The notes under the pieces were generated by a model that saw only the letters and a list, made by a program, of their open reading frames with translations, did not search any database and was not told the origin of the DNA. This document shows positions 48,055 to 56,512 of a DNA stretch of 64,000 bases, piece after piece. How positions within the stretch are numbered: the first letter of the stretch is position 1; every line of letters starts with the position of its first letter. Source of the DNA: Agrobacterium vitis (lineage in GTDB: Bacteria > Pseudomonadota > Alphaproteobacteria > Rhizobiales > Rhizobiaceae); the NCBI RefSeq assembly GCF_014926405.1, contig NZ_JACXXJ020000005.1, positions 2,361,001 through 2,425,000 of the forward strand, given 5' to 3'. Both the position numbers and the translations under genes were made by a program.

Positions 48055-48064
48055 AAGACAAATT

Positions 48065-50014
48065 CTAGAATTCCGACCATTCCTGTTTGACGGCGGCTGC
48101 CGCTGTGCCGCCCCCAAAGGCCTTGCCGAGCTTGGAAACAAGCGAGCGAGCCGGAGAGGAAACCGGACGCTGCGATGCAGCGCTGGAGACAGGATGAGCC
48201 GGACCCGCCGAGGCGGTATATTGGGCCATGCCCGGGCCATCCTCCAGCTTGAACTGGCGCAACAGATCCATCAGCGCATCGGCCTCCGTGGCGAGCGTAT
48301 GGCTGGCTGCGGTCTGTTCTTCCACCATGGCGGCGTTTTGCTGTGTGCCCTTGTCCATGTCGGTGACAGCCACGTTGATCTCCGAGAGACCCGTCGATTG
48401 CTCCCGCGAGGCGGTGACGATGGCCGCGACATTTTCGCTGATGTGCTGAACAGCCGTAACGATCTGCTCCAGTTCGCGGCCGGTCTCTCCGACCAGCGAC
48501 ACGCCTGCCCCAACCTGGGCGGAGGATGCGCCAATCAAAACCTTGATTTCCTTGGCGGCCTTGGCAGAGCGCTCGGCCAAGGCCCGCACTTCCTGTGCTA
48601 CCACGGCAAATCCCTTGCCTGCCTCGCCAGCACGGGCCGCTTCCACGCCAGCATTGAGTGCCAGCAGATTGGTCTGGAAGGCAATATCCTCGATGACGCC
48701 GATGATATTGCCGATTTCGCCGGAGGATTTCTCGATCTCGGTCATCGCGGCCACGGCGTTTCTCACCACTTGGCCGGAGCGTTCAGCACCGGTGCGGGTG
48801 GTGGCCACCAGCTGGCCGACATCTTCGGCGCGCCGTGCGCTGTCTTTCACCGTGCGCGTAACCTGTTCAAGGGCGGCTGCGGTCTCTTCCACCGAGGCCG
48901 CCTGCTGCTCGGTCCGCTTGGCCAGATCGTCCGCCGAGGCGCGAATTTCCGCCGCCCCGGCATTGATCGCCTGGGCATTGGCACCCACCGTCTTCAACGC
49001 CGCCTGGAGCTTGGAAAGGGATTCGTTGAAATTCACCCGCAACCCATCCAGTCGCTCGACAAAGGGCGTTGTAAGGCGATGGGCGACATTACCATTGGCG
49101 AGCGCCGCAAGCCCTTCCGCCAATTGCACGACAACGAACGAGATCTCGTCGGACTCCTGCTGTTTCTGCGCCTGGGCCGCCTGCTGCTCCTCCTCGGAGC
49201 GGCGGCGCAAGGTATCGGTTTCCTGGGTCAGGCGCAGTTTTTCAATCGCCGCATCCTTGAAGACCAGCACGGCCTTTGCCATCCGGCCCACTTCATCGCC
49301 CCTGTTGATAGCGGGGACATCGACGCCGTGGTCGCCGGACGCCAGTTTGCTCATCGCCACGGTCATACCTGTGATCGGGTTGACGATAGAACGCGCCAGA
49401 AGCCAGATCAGCAAGACAGCCAAGCCACCGGCCAGCGCGCAACCGGCCAGCAGCGCCAATTCAAGACGCGACTGCGCATCGCGCTGGATTCCCCTTTGCT
49501 CGTTGCCCATTGCCACCACCACGGTCTTTGCCTTGGCGGCAGCATCGCGGAACGCATCCAGTTCGCCCTTCGACGCATAGACACGCGTAATCTCTTCCAC
49601 CGTCTTCCCACTCTTGCGGGCTTCCAGCTGCGGCAAGACCAATTGCGTGTGAAATCTGTCGGCCGCCGTCTTGATATCGTCCAGCATGGACTGAACGGCC
49701 TGATGACCGGCAGCGGCAGTGCGGGCATCGTCCAGGGATTTCAACATTTTGTCGCGGCTGTCGAAGACGGCCTTATAGGTGCTATCGGACCCCAATAGCA
49801 GATAGCCCCGTTGATTGACCGCCTCTTCCAGCATCGCCTGGAGCGTCAAATCCAAGGCATAGCCGACCTGTTCGATCTGAGCATGTTCCTCAAGCGCCGC
49901 CTTGACCTGCCGACCCTGGAGAAAAACGACAGCAGAAGCAATGAAGCACCCCGCCATGATCGCGACGAAGGTCAGGTAGAGTTTTTTGCTGAGGGACAAA
50001 TCCTGAAAAGACAT
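48065..50014 (-). CDS. Methyl-accepting chemotaxis protein 2, CHASE3-like sensor
   Basis: A 649-aa chemoreceptor with helix 1 (about 12-33) and helix 2 (about 190-212). The helical periplasmic sensor carries [22 protein letters not shown], the CHASE3-type kink. Then comes HAMP, with a second HAMP-like part near 300-350. The signalling hairpin has [28 protein letters not shown]. The C terminus is EWSEF, again a CheR-type tether pentapeptide. About half of the cytoplasmic part is nearly the same as in receptor 1, suggesting duplication with a diverged sensor. Ligand unknown. Confidence 0.95.
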   Translation of the reverse strand: MSFQDLSLSKKLYLTFVAIMAGCFIASAVVFLQGRQVKAALEEHAQIEQVGYALDLTLQAMLEEAVNQRGYLLLGSDSTYKAVFDSRDKMLKSLDDARTAAAGHQAVQSMLDDIKTAADRFHTQLVLPQLEARKSGKTVEEITRVYASKGELDAFRDAAAKAKTVVVAMGNEQRGIQRDAQSRLELALLAGCALAGGLAVLLIWLLARSIVNPITGMTVAMSKLASGDHGVDVPAINRGDEVGRMAKAVLVFKDAAIEKLRLTQETDTLRRRSEEEQQAAQAQKQQESDEISFVVVQLAEGLAALANGNVAHRLTTPFVERLDGLRVNFNESLSKLQAALKTVGANAQAINAGAAEIRASADDLAKRTEQQAASVEETAAALEQVTRTVKDSARRAEDVGQLVATTRTGAERSGQVVRNAVAAMTEIEKSSGEIGNIIGVIEDIAFQTNLLALNAGVEAARAGEAGKGFAVVAQEVRALAERSAKAAKEIKVLIGASSAQVGAGVSLVGETGRELEQIVTAVQHISENVAAIVTASREQSTGLSEINVAVTDMDKGTQQNAAMVEEQTAASHTLATEADALMDLLRQFKLEDGPGMAQYTASAGPAHPVSSAASQRPVSSPARSLVSKLGKAFGGGTAAAAVKQEWSEF

Positions 50015-50508
50015 GGGGCCTGCTTCCTATTCTCACTGCATTTGGGCGGCAGCGATTGCCACGCGCCATATGAAAGCCCGATACTCAGGTAGGAAACGTC
50101 ACGAAGCCGCGAAAAAGCGATCCAAACCCATCGGGCGTGGATGTCACGATCCGGCTATTCGACGTCATCCTTGCCAAGACCTTTTCAGGCCCGGAGACCA
50201 TCCCTGGCTTTCATTCGAGGCGAGTATTGCCGCAGTGGGTCTAAAAAAGTGTTACATCTGTACCGTGAATAAGCACATGTACACATTTGACCGCCAATTC
50301 CGAACCGAGGGCCTGTGTAGATTTGACGAGTGTCAAAACCACCTGTCCGAAAGTATGAGAGCAAGCCTCCTGCCCCTGTCCGAGCCTTGTCCAATTGCCG
50401 CAGTTTTCCTCTTATGGGACGCGGAAAGCGATGGCGGCGATCCTACGACCTAGCCTGACAAGGGCAAGAGACTTGCAAGTCGCAGCGGAAACCGTCATTG
50501 ACGGGGGT
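50015..50508. other. Intergenic stretch between receptor 2 and tlyA
   Basis: Holds the divergent promoters of the receptor and tlyA. The only structure seen is an inverted repeat at 50252-50290. Short open frames (for example 50185-50394) have no support. Confidence 0.4.
50252..50290. promoter_or_regulatory. Inverted repeat, possible operator
   Basis: TTACATCTGTAC (50252-50263) and GTACACATTTGA (50279-50290) are inverted at nine of twelve positions with a 15-base spacer. A TetR-type regulator could bind such a site; none is encoded nearby. Confidence 0.25.
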
Positions 50509-51300
50509 ATGACCCAATCGCCAAGCCCCCAATCGTTGGAACCCCAACGTCTCGACCAGTTGCTGGTTGCTCTCAATCTGTTCGCCAGCCGCTCGCGCGC
50601 CCGCGACGCCGTGCAACGCGGCGGCGTCAAGGTGAACGGCCGCACTGTGACCAAGCCGAGCCTGACCTTCTCCCCTGATGTGACGATCGAAATCGACGAT
50701 CCGGCCCAGGATTACGTGTCGCGCGCCGCGCTGAAGCTAGTGGCTGGTCTCGATCACTTCAAGCTCGACCCTTCCGGCCATATCTGTCTCGATGTCGGTG
50801 CGTCCACCGGCGGCTTTACCGAAGTGCTTCTGCATCGCGGCGCAGCGCATGTGATTGCCATTGATGTCGGCCACGAACAGTTTCATCCCCGGCTGGAAAA
50901 CGATCCCCGCACCACCAATATCGAAGGGCTGAATGCCCGCTATCTGGAGCCGGAGGATATCGGCAATCAGGAGTTTACCTTCCTGGTCTCCGACGTGTCG
51001 TTCATTTCGTTGAAACTGGCCCTGGTGCCTGCTCTCGAAATGGCCGAGCCCGGCAGCCATTGCCTGCTGCTGGTCAAGCCGCAATTTGAGGCGGGCCGCG
51101 AGGCCATCAGCAAGGCGGGCCTCCTCAAGGAGCCGGAAACCGCGCCGCTGGTGGCCGCCGAGCTGGAACGCTGGTTAAGCGAAGACATGGGCTGGACAAG
51201 CCTTGGCCTGATGCCCTCGCCGATTGCCGGTGGCGATGGCAATGTGGAATTCCTGCTGGCAGGGCGAAAGCCGGAAGAACAGCCTGAGGATGCAGAATGA
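50509..51300 (+). CDS. tlyA: TlyA family rRNA methyltransferase (S4 plus FtsJ-like domain)
   Basis: A 263-aa protein. The S4 RNA-binding domain (about 10-70: RLDQLLVALNLFASRSRARDAVQRGGVKVNG) is followed by a Rossmann methyltransferase with the SAM motif CLDVGASTGGFTEVLLHRGA and the catalytic VSDVSFISL and LLVKPQFEAGRE blocks. Family members methylate 16S/23S rRNA ribose (C1409/C1920 in Mycobacterium) or act as haemolysin-like proteins by name only. ATG 50509 has GGGGG upstream; a longer reading from 50395 is rejected. Overlaps the next gene by ATGA. Confidence 0.93.
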   Translation: MTQSPSPQSLEPQRLDQLLVALNLFASRSRARDAVQRGGVKVNGRTVTKPSLTFSPDVTIEIDDPAQDYVSRAALKLVAGLDHFKLDPSGHICLDVGASTGGFTEVLLHRGAAHVIAIDVGHEQFHPRLENDPRTTNIEGLNARYLEPEDIGNQEFTFLVSDVSFISLKLALVPALEMAEPGSHCLLLVKPQFEAGREAISKAGLLKEPETAPLVAAELERWLSEDMGWTSLGLMPSPIAGGDGNVEFLLAGRKPEEQPEDAE

Positions 51301-52553
51301 GCACCGAGACACTGACGATCAACAGCCTCGGCGCCCAGGGCGATGGCATCGCCAATGGCGCGGACGGCCCGGTCTATGTGCCGTTTTCCCTGCCCGGCGA
51401 GCGGGTGGCGGTCGCCCGCGTCAAGGACCAGGGCACGATCATGTCGATTGCCTCGGCCTCGCCGGAGCGGATTGAACCGGTCTGTCGGCATTTCGGCCCT
51501 GACGGGGTCGGTGGCACCTGCGGCGGCTGTTCGCTTCAGCATATGGAAAAATCCGCTTATAATGAATTCAAGCGCTCGACGCTGATTGCGGCGCTGAAAT
51601 CCAAGGGCATCGAGACCGAAGTAAACCCTTTGGTCGAGGCCTTTCCCGGCGAACGGCGGCGGCTGGTGTTCACGGCCCGCAAGCGCGAAAAGGGCCTGTT
51701 GATCGGCTTTAACCAAGCCGCGTCCCGCCATATCGTCGAGTTGGAGGAATGTCCCGTCACATCCGCGGGCATTCTCGCCCGGCTGGATGACCTGCGTGCC
51801 ATCGGAGCGGCGATTGCCACCGGATCGGATCATTTCCGCATGACGGTGACGGAAACCACCACCGGGCTGGACGTGTCGCTTGACGGCGTGCGGGGCGGCC
51901 TGCCGGACCGCGAGCGCCGGGCGATTACCGAAGTTGTGCTGAAAATGCGCGGCGTGGCCCGCGTTTCCGTCAATGGCGAAATCGTCATCGAGCCGCATAA
52001 GCCGATGCTGGATTTCGGCGGAGCGCTGGTCGCCATGCCGCCCGGCACCTTTACCCAGGCGACCCGCCAAGCCGAAGACGCCATGACCGCCTTGGTCCTT
52101 GACCATGTCGGCAAGGCCAAGCGGGTGGCGGATCTGTTTTGCGGGATCGGCACGTTTGCCCTGAGACTGGCCCGCCAGGCCCAGGTTCTTGCGGTCGAAT
52201 CCGACGAAAAAGCGGTGAAGGCGCTGGATCTGGCCGCCCGTAACACCAAGGGCTTAAAACCGATCAAGGCCGAAAAGCGCGACCTGTTCCGCCGCCCGCT
52301 GATGGTTTCCGAACTGAAGGGACTGGACGCCGTGGTCTTCGACCCGCCACGGGCCGGAGCTGAGGAACAATGCGCGGAACTCGCCCGCTCGCAGGTGAAA
52401 ACCATCGTTGCCGTCAGCTGCAATGCTTTGACGCTGGCCCGCGACCTATCGATCCTGATTGCCGGCGGCTACCGCATAACCGCCGTCACACCCATCGACC
52501 AATTCCTCTGGTCGCCGCATGTCGAGGTGGTGGTGGCCCTGACGAAGGCCTGA
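51297..52553 (+). CDS. rlmD: Class I SAM-dependent RNA m5U methyltransferase (RlmD/TrmA family)
   Basis: A 418-aa RNA uridine-C5 methyltransferase with an N-terminal TRAM-like fold (TLTINSLGAQGDGIA). The [4Fe-4S] cysteines are Cys63, Cys75, Cys78 and Cys152 (PVCRHFG, TCGGCSLQH, EECPV), as in RumA/RlmD. The SAM motif is VADLFCGIGTFALRLA and the catalytic loop AVSCNALTLARD contains the nucleophilic Cys, with the Q and D motifs TFTQATRQAED and FDPPRAGA. Target probably 23S rRNA U1939, so the symbol is tentative. Coupled to tlyA. Confidence 0.92.
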   Translation: MSTETLTINSLGAQGDGIANGADGPVYVPFSLPGERVAVARVKDQGTIMSIASASPERIEPVCRHFGPDGVGGTCGGCSLQHMEKSAYNEFKRSTLIAALKSKGIETEVNPLVEAFPGERRRLVFTARKREKGLLIGFNQAASRHIVELEECPVTSAGILARLDDLRAIGAAIATGSDHFRMTVTETTTGLDVSLDGVRGGLPDRERRAITEVVLKMRGVARVSVNGEIVIEPHKPMLDFGGALVAMPPGTFTQATRQAEDAMTALVLDHVGKAKRVADLFCGIGTFALRLARQAQVLAVESDEKAVKALDLAARNTKGLKPIKAEKRDLFRRPLMVSELKGLDAVVFDPPRAGAEEQCAELARSQVKTIVAVSCNALTLARDLSILIAGGYRITAVTPIDQFLWSPHVEVVVALTKA

Positions 52554-52568
52554 GGCGAAGGGATGAGA

Positions 52569-52880
52569 TCAATACTGCCGCAGCTTGCCGCTACCAACCG
52601 CGTTGGCGCAGCGGCAGCTCTCCCCGACCCGGCCCGCACTGGCCGGGCAGGAATACCGCCCGGCACCCGCGTCGCTGGCCGGTGGCTTGATAATGCAGAC
52701 ATAGCGCGGCGGACGGACATTGCTACCCTGCTGCGGAATATTGCGGTTGATCGTATCCGGCTGCGCCTGGGCAAGCTGGAGGAGAGGTGCCGTGGTGGAA
52801 GGCGCCGGGCCGGGCCAATCTGCGGCATGAGCCGCTGGCGCCGCCGCGATCATCGCCATGGCAATCAATAAGCTTCGCAT
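52569..52880 (-). CDS. Small exported cysteine-containing protein
   Basis: A 103-aa protein with signal peptide MRSLLIAMAMIAAAPAAHA|AD. The mature part has a Gln/Pro linker and a C-terminal segment RYVCIIKP...YSCPASAGRVGESCRCANAVGSG, with four Cys able to form two disulfides. I have seen this pattern (CPAxxGRVGxxCRC) in rhizobial secreted proteins of unknown role but cannot name a family. ATG 52880 has GGGAGG upstream. Convergent with rlmD. Confidence 0.7.
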   Translation of the reverse strand: MRSLLIAMAMIAAAPAAHAADWPGPAPSTTAPLLQLAQAQPDTINRNIPQQGSNVRPPRYVCIIKPPASDAGAGRYSCPASAGRVGESCRCANAVGSGKLRQY

Positions 52881-52924
52881 CTTTCCCTCCCGAGCAGATA
52901 GCCGCAAAACAGTGAAATTCTCTA

Positions 52925-53023
52925 GAGTCTGTCAGGGAAAAGTGGTTACCGGTTTTCCCGAAAAGACAAACGAAAACAAGAAAACTTAGAGTCTGTCTGG
53001 TTCAATCTGAACCTGACAGACTC
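52925..53023 (+). repeat. Dispersed repeat family C, reference copy C2 (99 bp)
   Basis: Ends GAGTCTGTCAGG (52925-52936) and CCTGACAGACTC (53012-53023) are perfect 12-bp inverted repeats. A third GAGTCTGTC at 52989 makes a strong hairpin with the right end (GAGTCTGTCTGGTTCA with TGAACCTGACAGACTC). The middle has GGTTTTCCCGAAAAGACAAA. Related copy at 7762-7840. Confidence 0.8.
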
Positions 53024-53554
53024 AAGAGAACTGCTGCATCAGCCATTAACAGAAACCTATGAATATCCACTGAACGACCCGCAAGCCTGCGGCCACACTG
53101 GCACAAATAAGGTCAATCGTTCTTAAAAATATGGAAATAACGCTATATTAAAAAATTTCAGTAATACTTAAAATTACTTAACATAGAATTTTATGAATAT
53201 TTCACAGCCATCGAAGATGGACAGCAAATAGACATCTTCAAAGTGCCGTCGCCTAAATCTTCATTGGACTGTCATGTTGTATTAAGAGAATTTTAGATCC
53301 TTCGAGACAGTTTCGAGACCAGTTGTACCTCGTGTCATTACCAATCTATTCAGGGCTTATGATGATGTGGGGTTATGTCGTGCCGGACCGCATAGTGGAA
53401 ACCGGTTTTTGAACAAACGATGCAGAAACAAACGCGATAGCAACGTGCCGATCCGGCTTTGTGCACATTGCTATAAACTCAATTTAAACTGCCGACCGCG
53501 TGGGGCTATGGGGTGTCTTCACATGCGCAATTTCGGTGTCAGGATATATTTCGG
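53024..53554. other. AT-rich intergenic stretch before receptor 3
   Basis: About 530 bases without a credible gene; 53100-53330 is AT-rich. No repeat copy beyond family C at its left end was seen. Must contain the promoter of the third chemoreceptor gene. Confidence 0.4.
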
Positions 53555-55642
53555 ATGGCTAGAAATTTGAATCTGATGTCCAAGATTCTGATCGCCGCAT
53601 GTGCGGCTGTTGTCTTGGTGCTGTGTGGATTTTCGTTCTATATTGATAATCTTCAGCGCTCGACCATTGGTAAGACTGTGGTGGACGAAATCAATTCTTC
53701 CGGCCTGCAAGCCTCTGAAAGCATTGCCAATTGGCTGAACGCCCGCGTGATGCTGACGGAATTCGCAGGTCAGGCTGCCGGCAAGATCGGCACGCCAGAG
53801 GGAATTTTGACCGAGTTTGACAATCCGGTGCTGCTGCGCGAATTCATGTCCACCTATGTCGGCCATCAGGCGGATGGCAAGTTTACCTCGGTTCCGTTCC
53901 AGCCTCTGCCGGAAGGCTATGATCCCCGCATTCGTCCCTGGTATCAAGGCGCGGTCAAGGCAAATAAGGTCGTGCTGACAGAGCCATATACCGACGCATC
54001 AACAGGGCAGTTGATCCTAAGTGCGGCGGTGCCGGTGAAAAGAGAGGGCCAATTATATGGCGTCGCTGCCAGCGATTTCTCCTTGAAAACGCTGGTGGGT
54101 CTGATCAAGGCCGTTGATATTGGCGGCAAGGGTTCGGCTTTTCTGGTCAACGGCAATGGCACGATTCTGGTTCATCCAGATCAGGCATTGGTGACAAAGA
54201 CGCTTTCGGATGTCTTTCCGGCTGAAACACCGAAAATCGGTGGTGGCTTGGTGGAAAGCCAGTTCGCCGGTAAGCCGGTGCTGGTCAACTTCATGCCGAT
54301 TAAGGGCCTGCCGGTCGATGGCTGGTATCTGGCGCTGGTGGTGGATGAGGCAAAGGCCTATGCCGCAATAGGCGAGTTCCGTCTTGCTGCCGTGATTGCC
54401 ACGATGATTGGCGTGATCGCCATGATCGGTATTCTCGCTCTGGTGCTCTCGACCCTGGTGGTGCGTCCTGTGGTGCAGATGACCACGGCGATGAGCAAGC
54501 TGGCCGGTGGCGATGTGTCCGCCGCCATTCCCGGCGTGCAGCGCGGCGATGAGATCGGCCAGATGGGTGCGGCGGTCGCTGTATTCCGTGATAACGCTAT
54601 CGAGCGGGTTCGTCTCGAACGCGAGGCTGACTCGACCCGCACGATGAGTGAACAGGAACGCCGCGAGCGAGAAGCCGCAAAAGCACGTGAAGCAGAACAG
54701 GTGTCCTTTGCGGTACATGCGCTGGCTGATGGACTTGGCAGGCTTGCCGATGGTGATCTGGCCCATAGTATCGAGACACCTTTTGCCGGTGATCTTGAGC
54801 GGCTGCGCTTCGACTTCAATGCAGCAGTGGCAAAGCTGCACGATGCCATGGCTGCCGTAGGCCAAAACGCCAGACAGATTGATGGCGGCGCCATGGAAAT
54901 CCGCGCCTCGGCTGATAATCTTGCACGCCGCACAGAACAGCAGGCCGCCTCGGTTGAGCAGACCGCAGCGGCGCTGGAAGAAGTAACAACCACCGTCAGA
55001 GATAGTGCCCACCGCGCCGAAGAAGTGGGCCAGATCGTGACCCGTGCACGCGGCGGGGCGGAAAAATCCGGCAAGATTGTCCAGAATGCTGTTAATGCCA
55101 TGGAAGCCATCGAGACATCCGCCAACCAGATTTCCAACATTATCGGGGTGATTGACGAAATCGCCTTCCAGACCAATCTTCTCGCTCTCAACGCGGGCGT
55201 GGAAGCAGCCCGCGCCGGTGAGGCGGGCAAGGGATTTGCCGTTGTCGCCCAGGAAGTGCGCGAACTAGCCCAACGTTCGGCAACGGCCGCCAAGGAAATC
55301 AAGCAATTGATCCAGGTCTCGGGAGAGCAGGTGGCAAATGGCGTATCGCTGGTAAGCCAGACCGGTGAAGCACTGGACGGCATTATCAATGAGGTTCAGG
55401 AAATCAACAAGCATATCAATGCTATCGTTGTCGCCTCCCGTGAACAGTCACAGGGATTGCAGGAAATCAACGCCGCTGTGAATGTGATGGATCAGGGCAC
55501 GCAACAAAATGCCGCCATGGTCGAAGAGCAAACAGCGGCAAGCCATGGACTGGCGCAAGAAGCGGCTGCCCTGACCGAATTGCTGGCGCAATTCAGACTG
55601 GCCCGGGAGCCTGCAAACCTTACGCAACGGCGCGCCGCCTGA
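53555..55642 (+). CDS. Methyl-accepting chemotaxis protein 3 with dCache sensor (predicted amino-acid receptor)
   Basis: A 695-aa chemoreceptor. Helix 1 (about 8-29), periplasmic double-Cache domain (about 30-270), helix 2 (about 280-305), HAMP, then signalling hairpin [21 protein letters not shown]. In the sensor, Tyr122, Arg127, Trp129 and Tyr130 (YDPRIRPWY), Tyr145 and Asp147 (PYTD) and Asp174 (SDFSL) reproduce the amino-acid-binding dCache pattern known from PctA, offset by one. So L-amino acids or GABA-like ligands are likely. The C terminus (NLTQRRAA) lacks the W-x-x-F tether. ATG 53555 chosen (AGGA upstream); GTG 53513 possible. Confidence 0.94.
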   Translation: MARNLNLMSKILIAACAAVVLVLCGFSFYIDNLQRSTIGKTVVDEINSSGLQASESIANWLNARVMLTEFAGQAAGKIGTPEGILTEFDNPVLLREFMSTYVGHQADGKFTSVPFQPLPEGYDPRIRPWYQGAVKANKVVLTEPYTDASTGQLILSAAVPVKREGQLYGVAASDFSLKTLVGLIKAVDIGGKGSAFLVNGNGTILVHPDQALVTKTLSDVFPAETPKIGGGLVESQFAGKPVLVNFMPIKGLPVDGWYLALVVDEAKAYAAIGEFRLAAVIATMIGVIAMIGILALVLSTLVVRPVVQMTTAMSKLAGGDVSAAIPGVQRGDEIGQMGAAVAVFRDNAIERVRLEREADSTRTMSEQERREREAAKAREAEQVSFAVHALADGLGRLADGDLAHSIETPFAGDLERLRFDFNAAVAKLHDAMAAVGQNARQIDGGAMEIRASADNLARRTEQQAASVEQTAAALEEVTTTVRDSAHRAEEVGQIVTRARGGAEKSGKIVQNAVNAMEAIETSANQISNIIGVIDEIAFQTNLLALNAGVEAARAGEAGKGFAVVAQEVRELAQRSATAAKEIKQLIQVSGEQVANGVSLVSQTGEALDGIINEVQEINKHINAIVVASREQSQGLQEINAAVNVMDQGTQQNAAMVEEQTAASHGLAQEAAALTELLAQFRLAREPANLTQRRAA

Positions 55643-55651
55643 CGGGACTTG

Positions 55652-55696
55652 TTACCAAGGCGAGGATGCATAAGCATCTTCGACCCCTTTGTATAA
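55652..55696 (-). repeat. Dispersed repeat family B, partial copy B6
   Basis: TTACCAAGGCGAGGATGCAT followed by AAGCATCTTCGA and CCTTTGTATAA. It matches the reverse complement of the left end of family B (CAAGGCGAGGATGCGTCAGCAT). It lies ten bases after the stop of receptor 3, where it may also fold and end transcription. Confidence 0.65.
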
Positions 55697-55750
55697 GGTG
55701 TTATGCGATAGGCTAAACCGGGTGCCGTTTCCGCAATCAATATCAGGCAA

Positions 55751-56509
55751 TCACTTTCTGGCCAGAAATGCCTCGAACGCCGCCCGTGCCTCGGCACTTT
55801 TCAGCCGGGCGGCAAAATGCGCCAGCTCTTCGTCCAGGCGGGCCAGAACCAGGCTGCGGTCGCCGCGCAGAAGGTCGCGGGAGATTTTCAGGGCCTGGGG
55901 CGGCTTTTTGGCAAGGTTTGCGGCGAGCGCCAGGGTTTCGCGCTCGACTGCATCCGGCTCGACCACTTTCCAGATCAACCCGGCGTCGCGCGCTTGCTCG
56001 GCTGAAAACCCTTCCCCCAGCGCCAGAAGCGCGAAAGCGCGCTGGTGGCCCATGGCAAGTGGCGCAAGCAGGCTGGAAGCCGCTTCCGGCACCAGCGCCA
56101 GATCGACGAACGGCGTCTTGAACAGGCTGCGGCTGGAGGCAATCGTCAGGTCGCAATGCATGTTGAGGGTCGTGCCGATGCCGATGGCGAGACCATCAAC
56201 GCCTGATACCAACGGCTTTTCCGCCGCCACCAAAGCCCGCAGCACCAGGGCCGCCGCCGGAAGTTTGCTGCCGTCAGACAGGGCATAGGCGAGAAAATCC
56301 CCCATATCATTGCCTGCGGTAAAACAGCCTTCGGTGCCAAGGAACGCCACGGCACGCACCGTGTCATCGCCCTGCGCCTCATTCAGGGCGGCGGTGATGC
56401 GGTGGTACATCGCCTCGGTAATCGCATTCTTCTTATCCGGCCGGTTGAAGCGGATGACCAACACGCCGGGATGGGTTTCGGGCCGCTCGACAAGGATATG
56501 CTCGCTCAT
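55751..56509 (-). CDS. Enoyl-CoA hydratase/isomerase
   Basis: A 252-aa crotonase-fold enzyme. Oxyanion-hole strands are GCFTAGNDMGDF and DGLAIGIGTTLNMHCDL. The position of the second catalytic Glu is occupied in LALVPEAASSLL, while the first (E144-type) appears to be Gly or Ile in AIGIG, so isomerase or a relaxed hydratase is possible. The start is four bases from the acyl-CoA dehydrogenase stop, so it shares the operon and probably acts in a fatty- or amino-acid oxidation step. Confidence 0.9.
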   Translation of the reverse strand: MSEHILVERPETHPGVLVIRFNRPDKKNAITEAMYHRITAALNEAQGDDTVRAVAFLGTEGCFTAGNDMGDFLAYALSDGSKLPAAALVLRALVAAEKPLVSGVDGLAIGIGTTLNMHCDLTIASSRSLFKTPFVDLALVPEAASSLLAPLAMGHQRAFALLALGEGFSAEQARDAGLIWKVVEPDAVERETLALAANLAKKPPQALKISRDLLRGDRSLVLARLDEELAHFAARLKSAEARAAFEAFLARK

Positions 56510-56512
56510 GAT

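Larger units (their letters stand above)
46780..48064. other. Repeat-rich, AT-rich gap between two chemoreceptor genes
   Basis: 1.3 kb with no credible gene. 46870-47400 is strikingly AT-rich for this genome, with nothing recognised. 47500-47640 has no identified feature. Then come family B (47647-47773), a part of family C (47814-47856) and family A (47858-48054) in tandem. An open frame at 47710-48090 exists only because it reads through these repeats. Promoter of the receptor ending at 44836 should lie near 46800. Confidence 0.6.

Noticed and set aside
47710..48090. 126-codon open frame on the plus strand
   Set aside because: Reads only through repeats B, C and A and into the receptor 3' end; no conserved protein.
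48194..49798. 534-codon open frame on the plus strand
   Set aside because: Antisense to chemoreceptor 2, Gly/His-rich without domains; receptor coding on the minus strand is certain.
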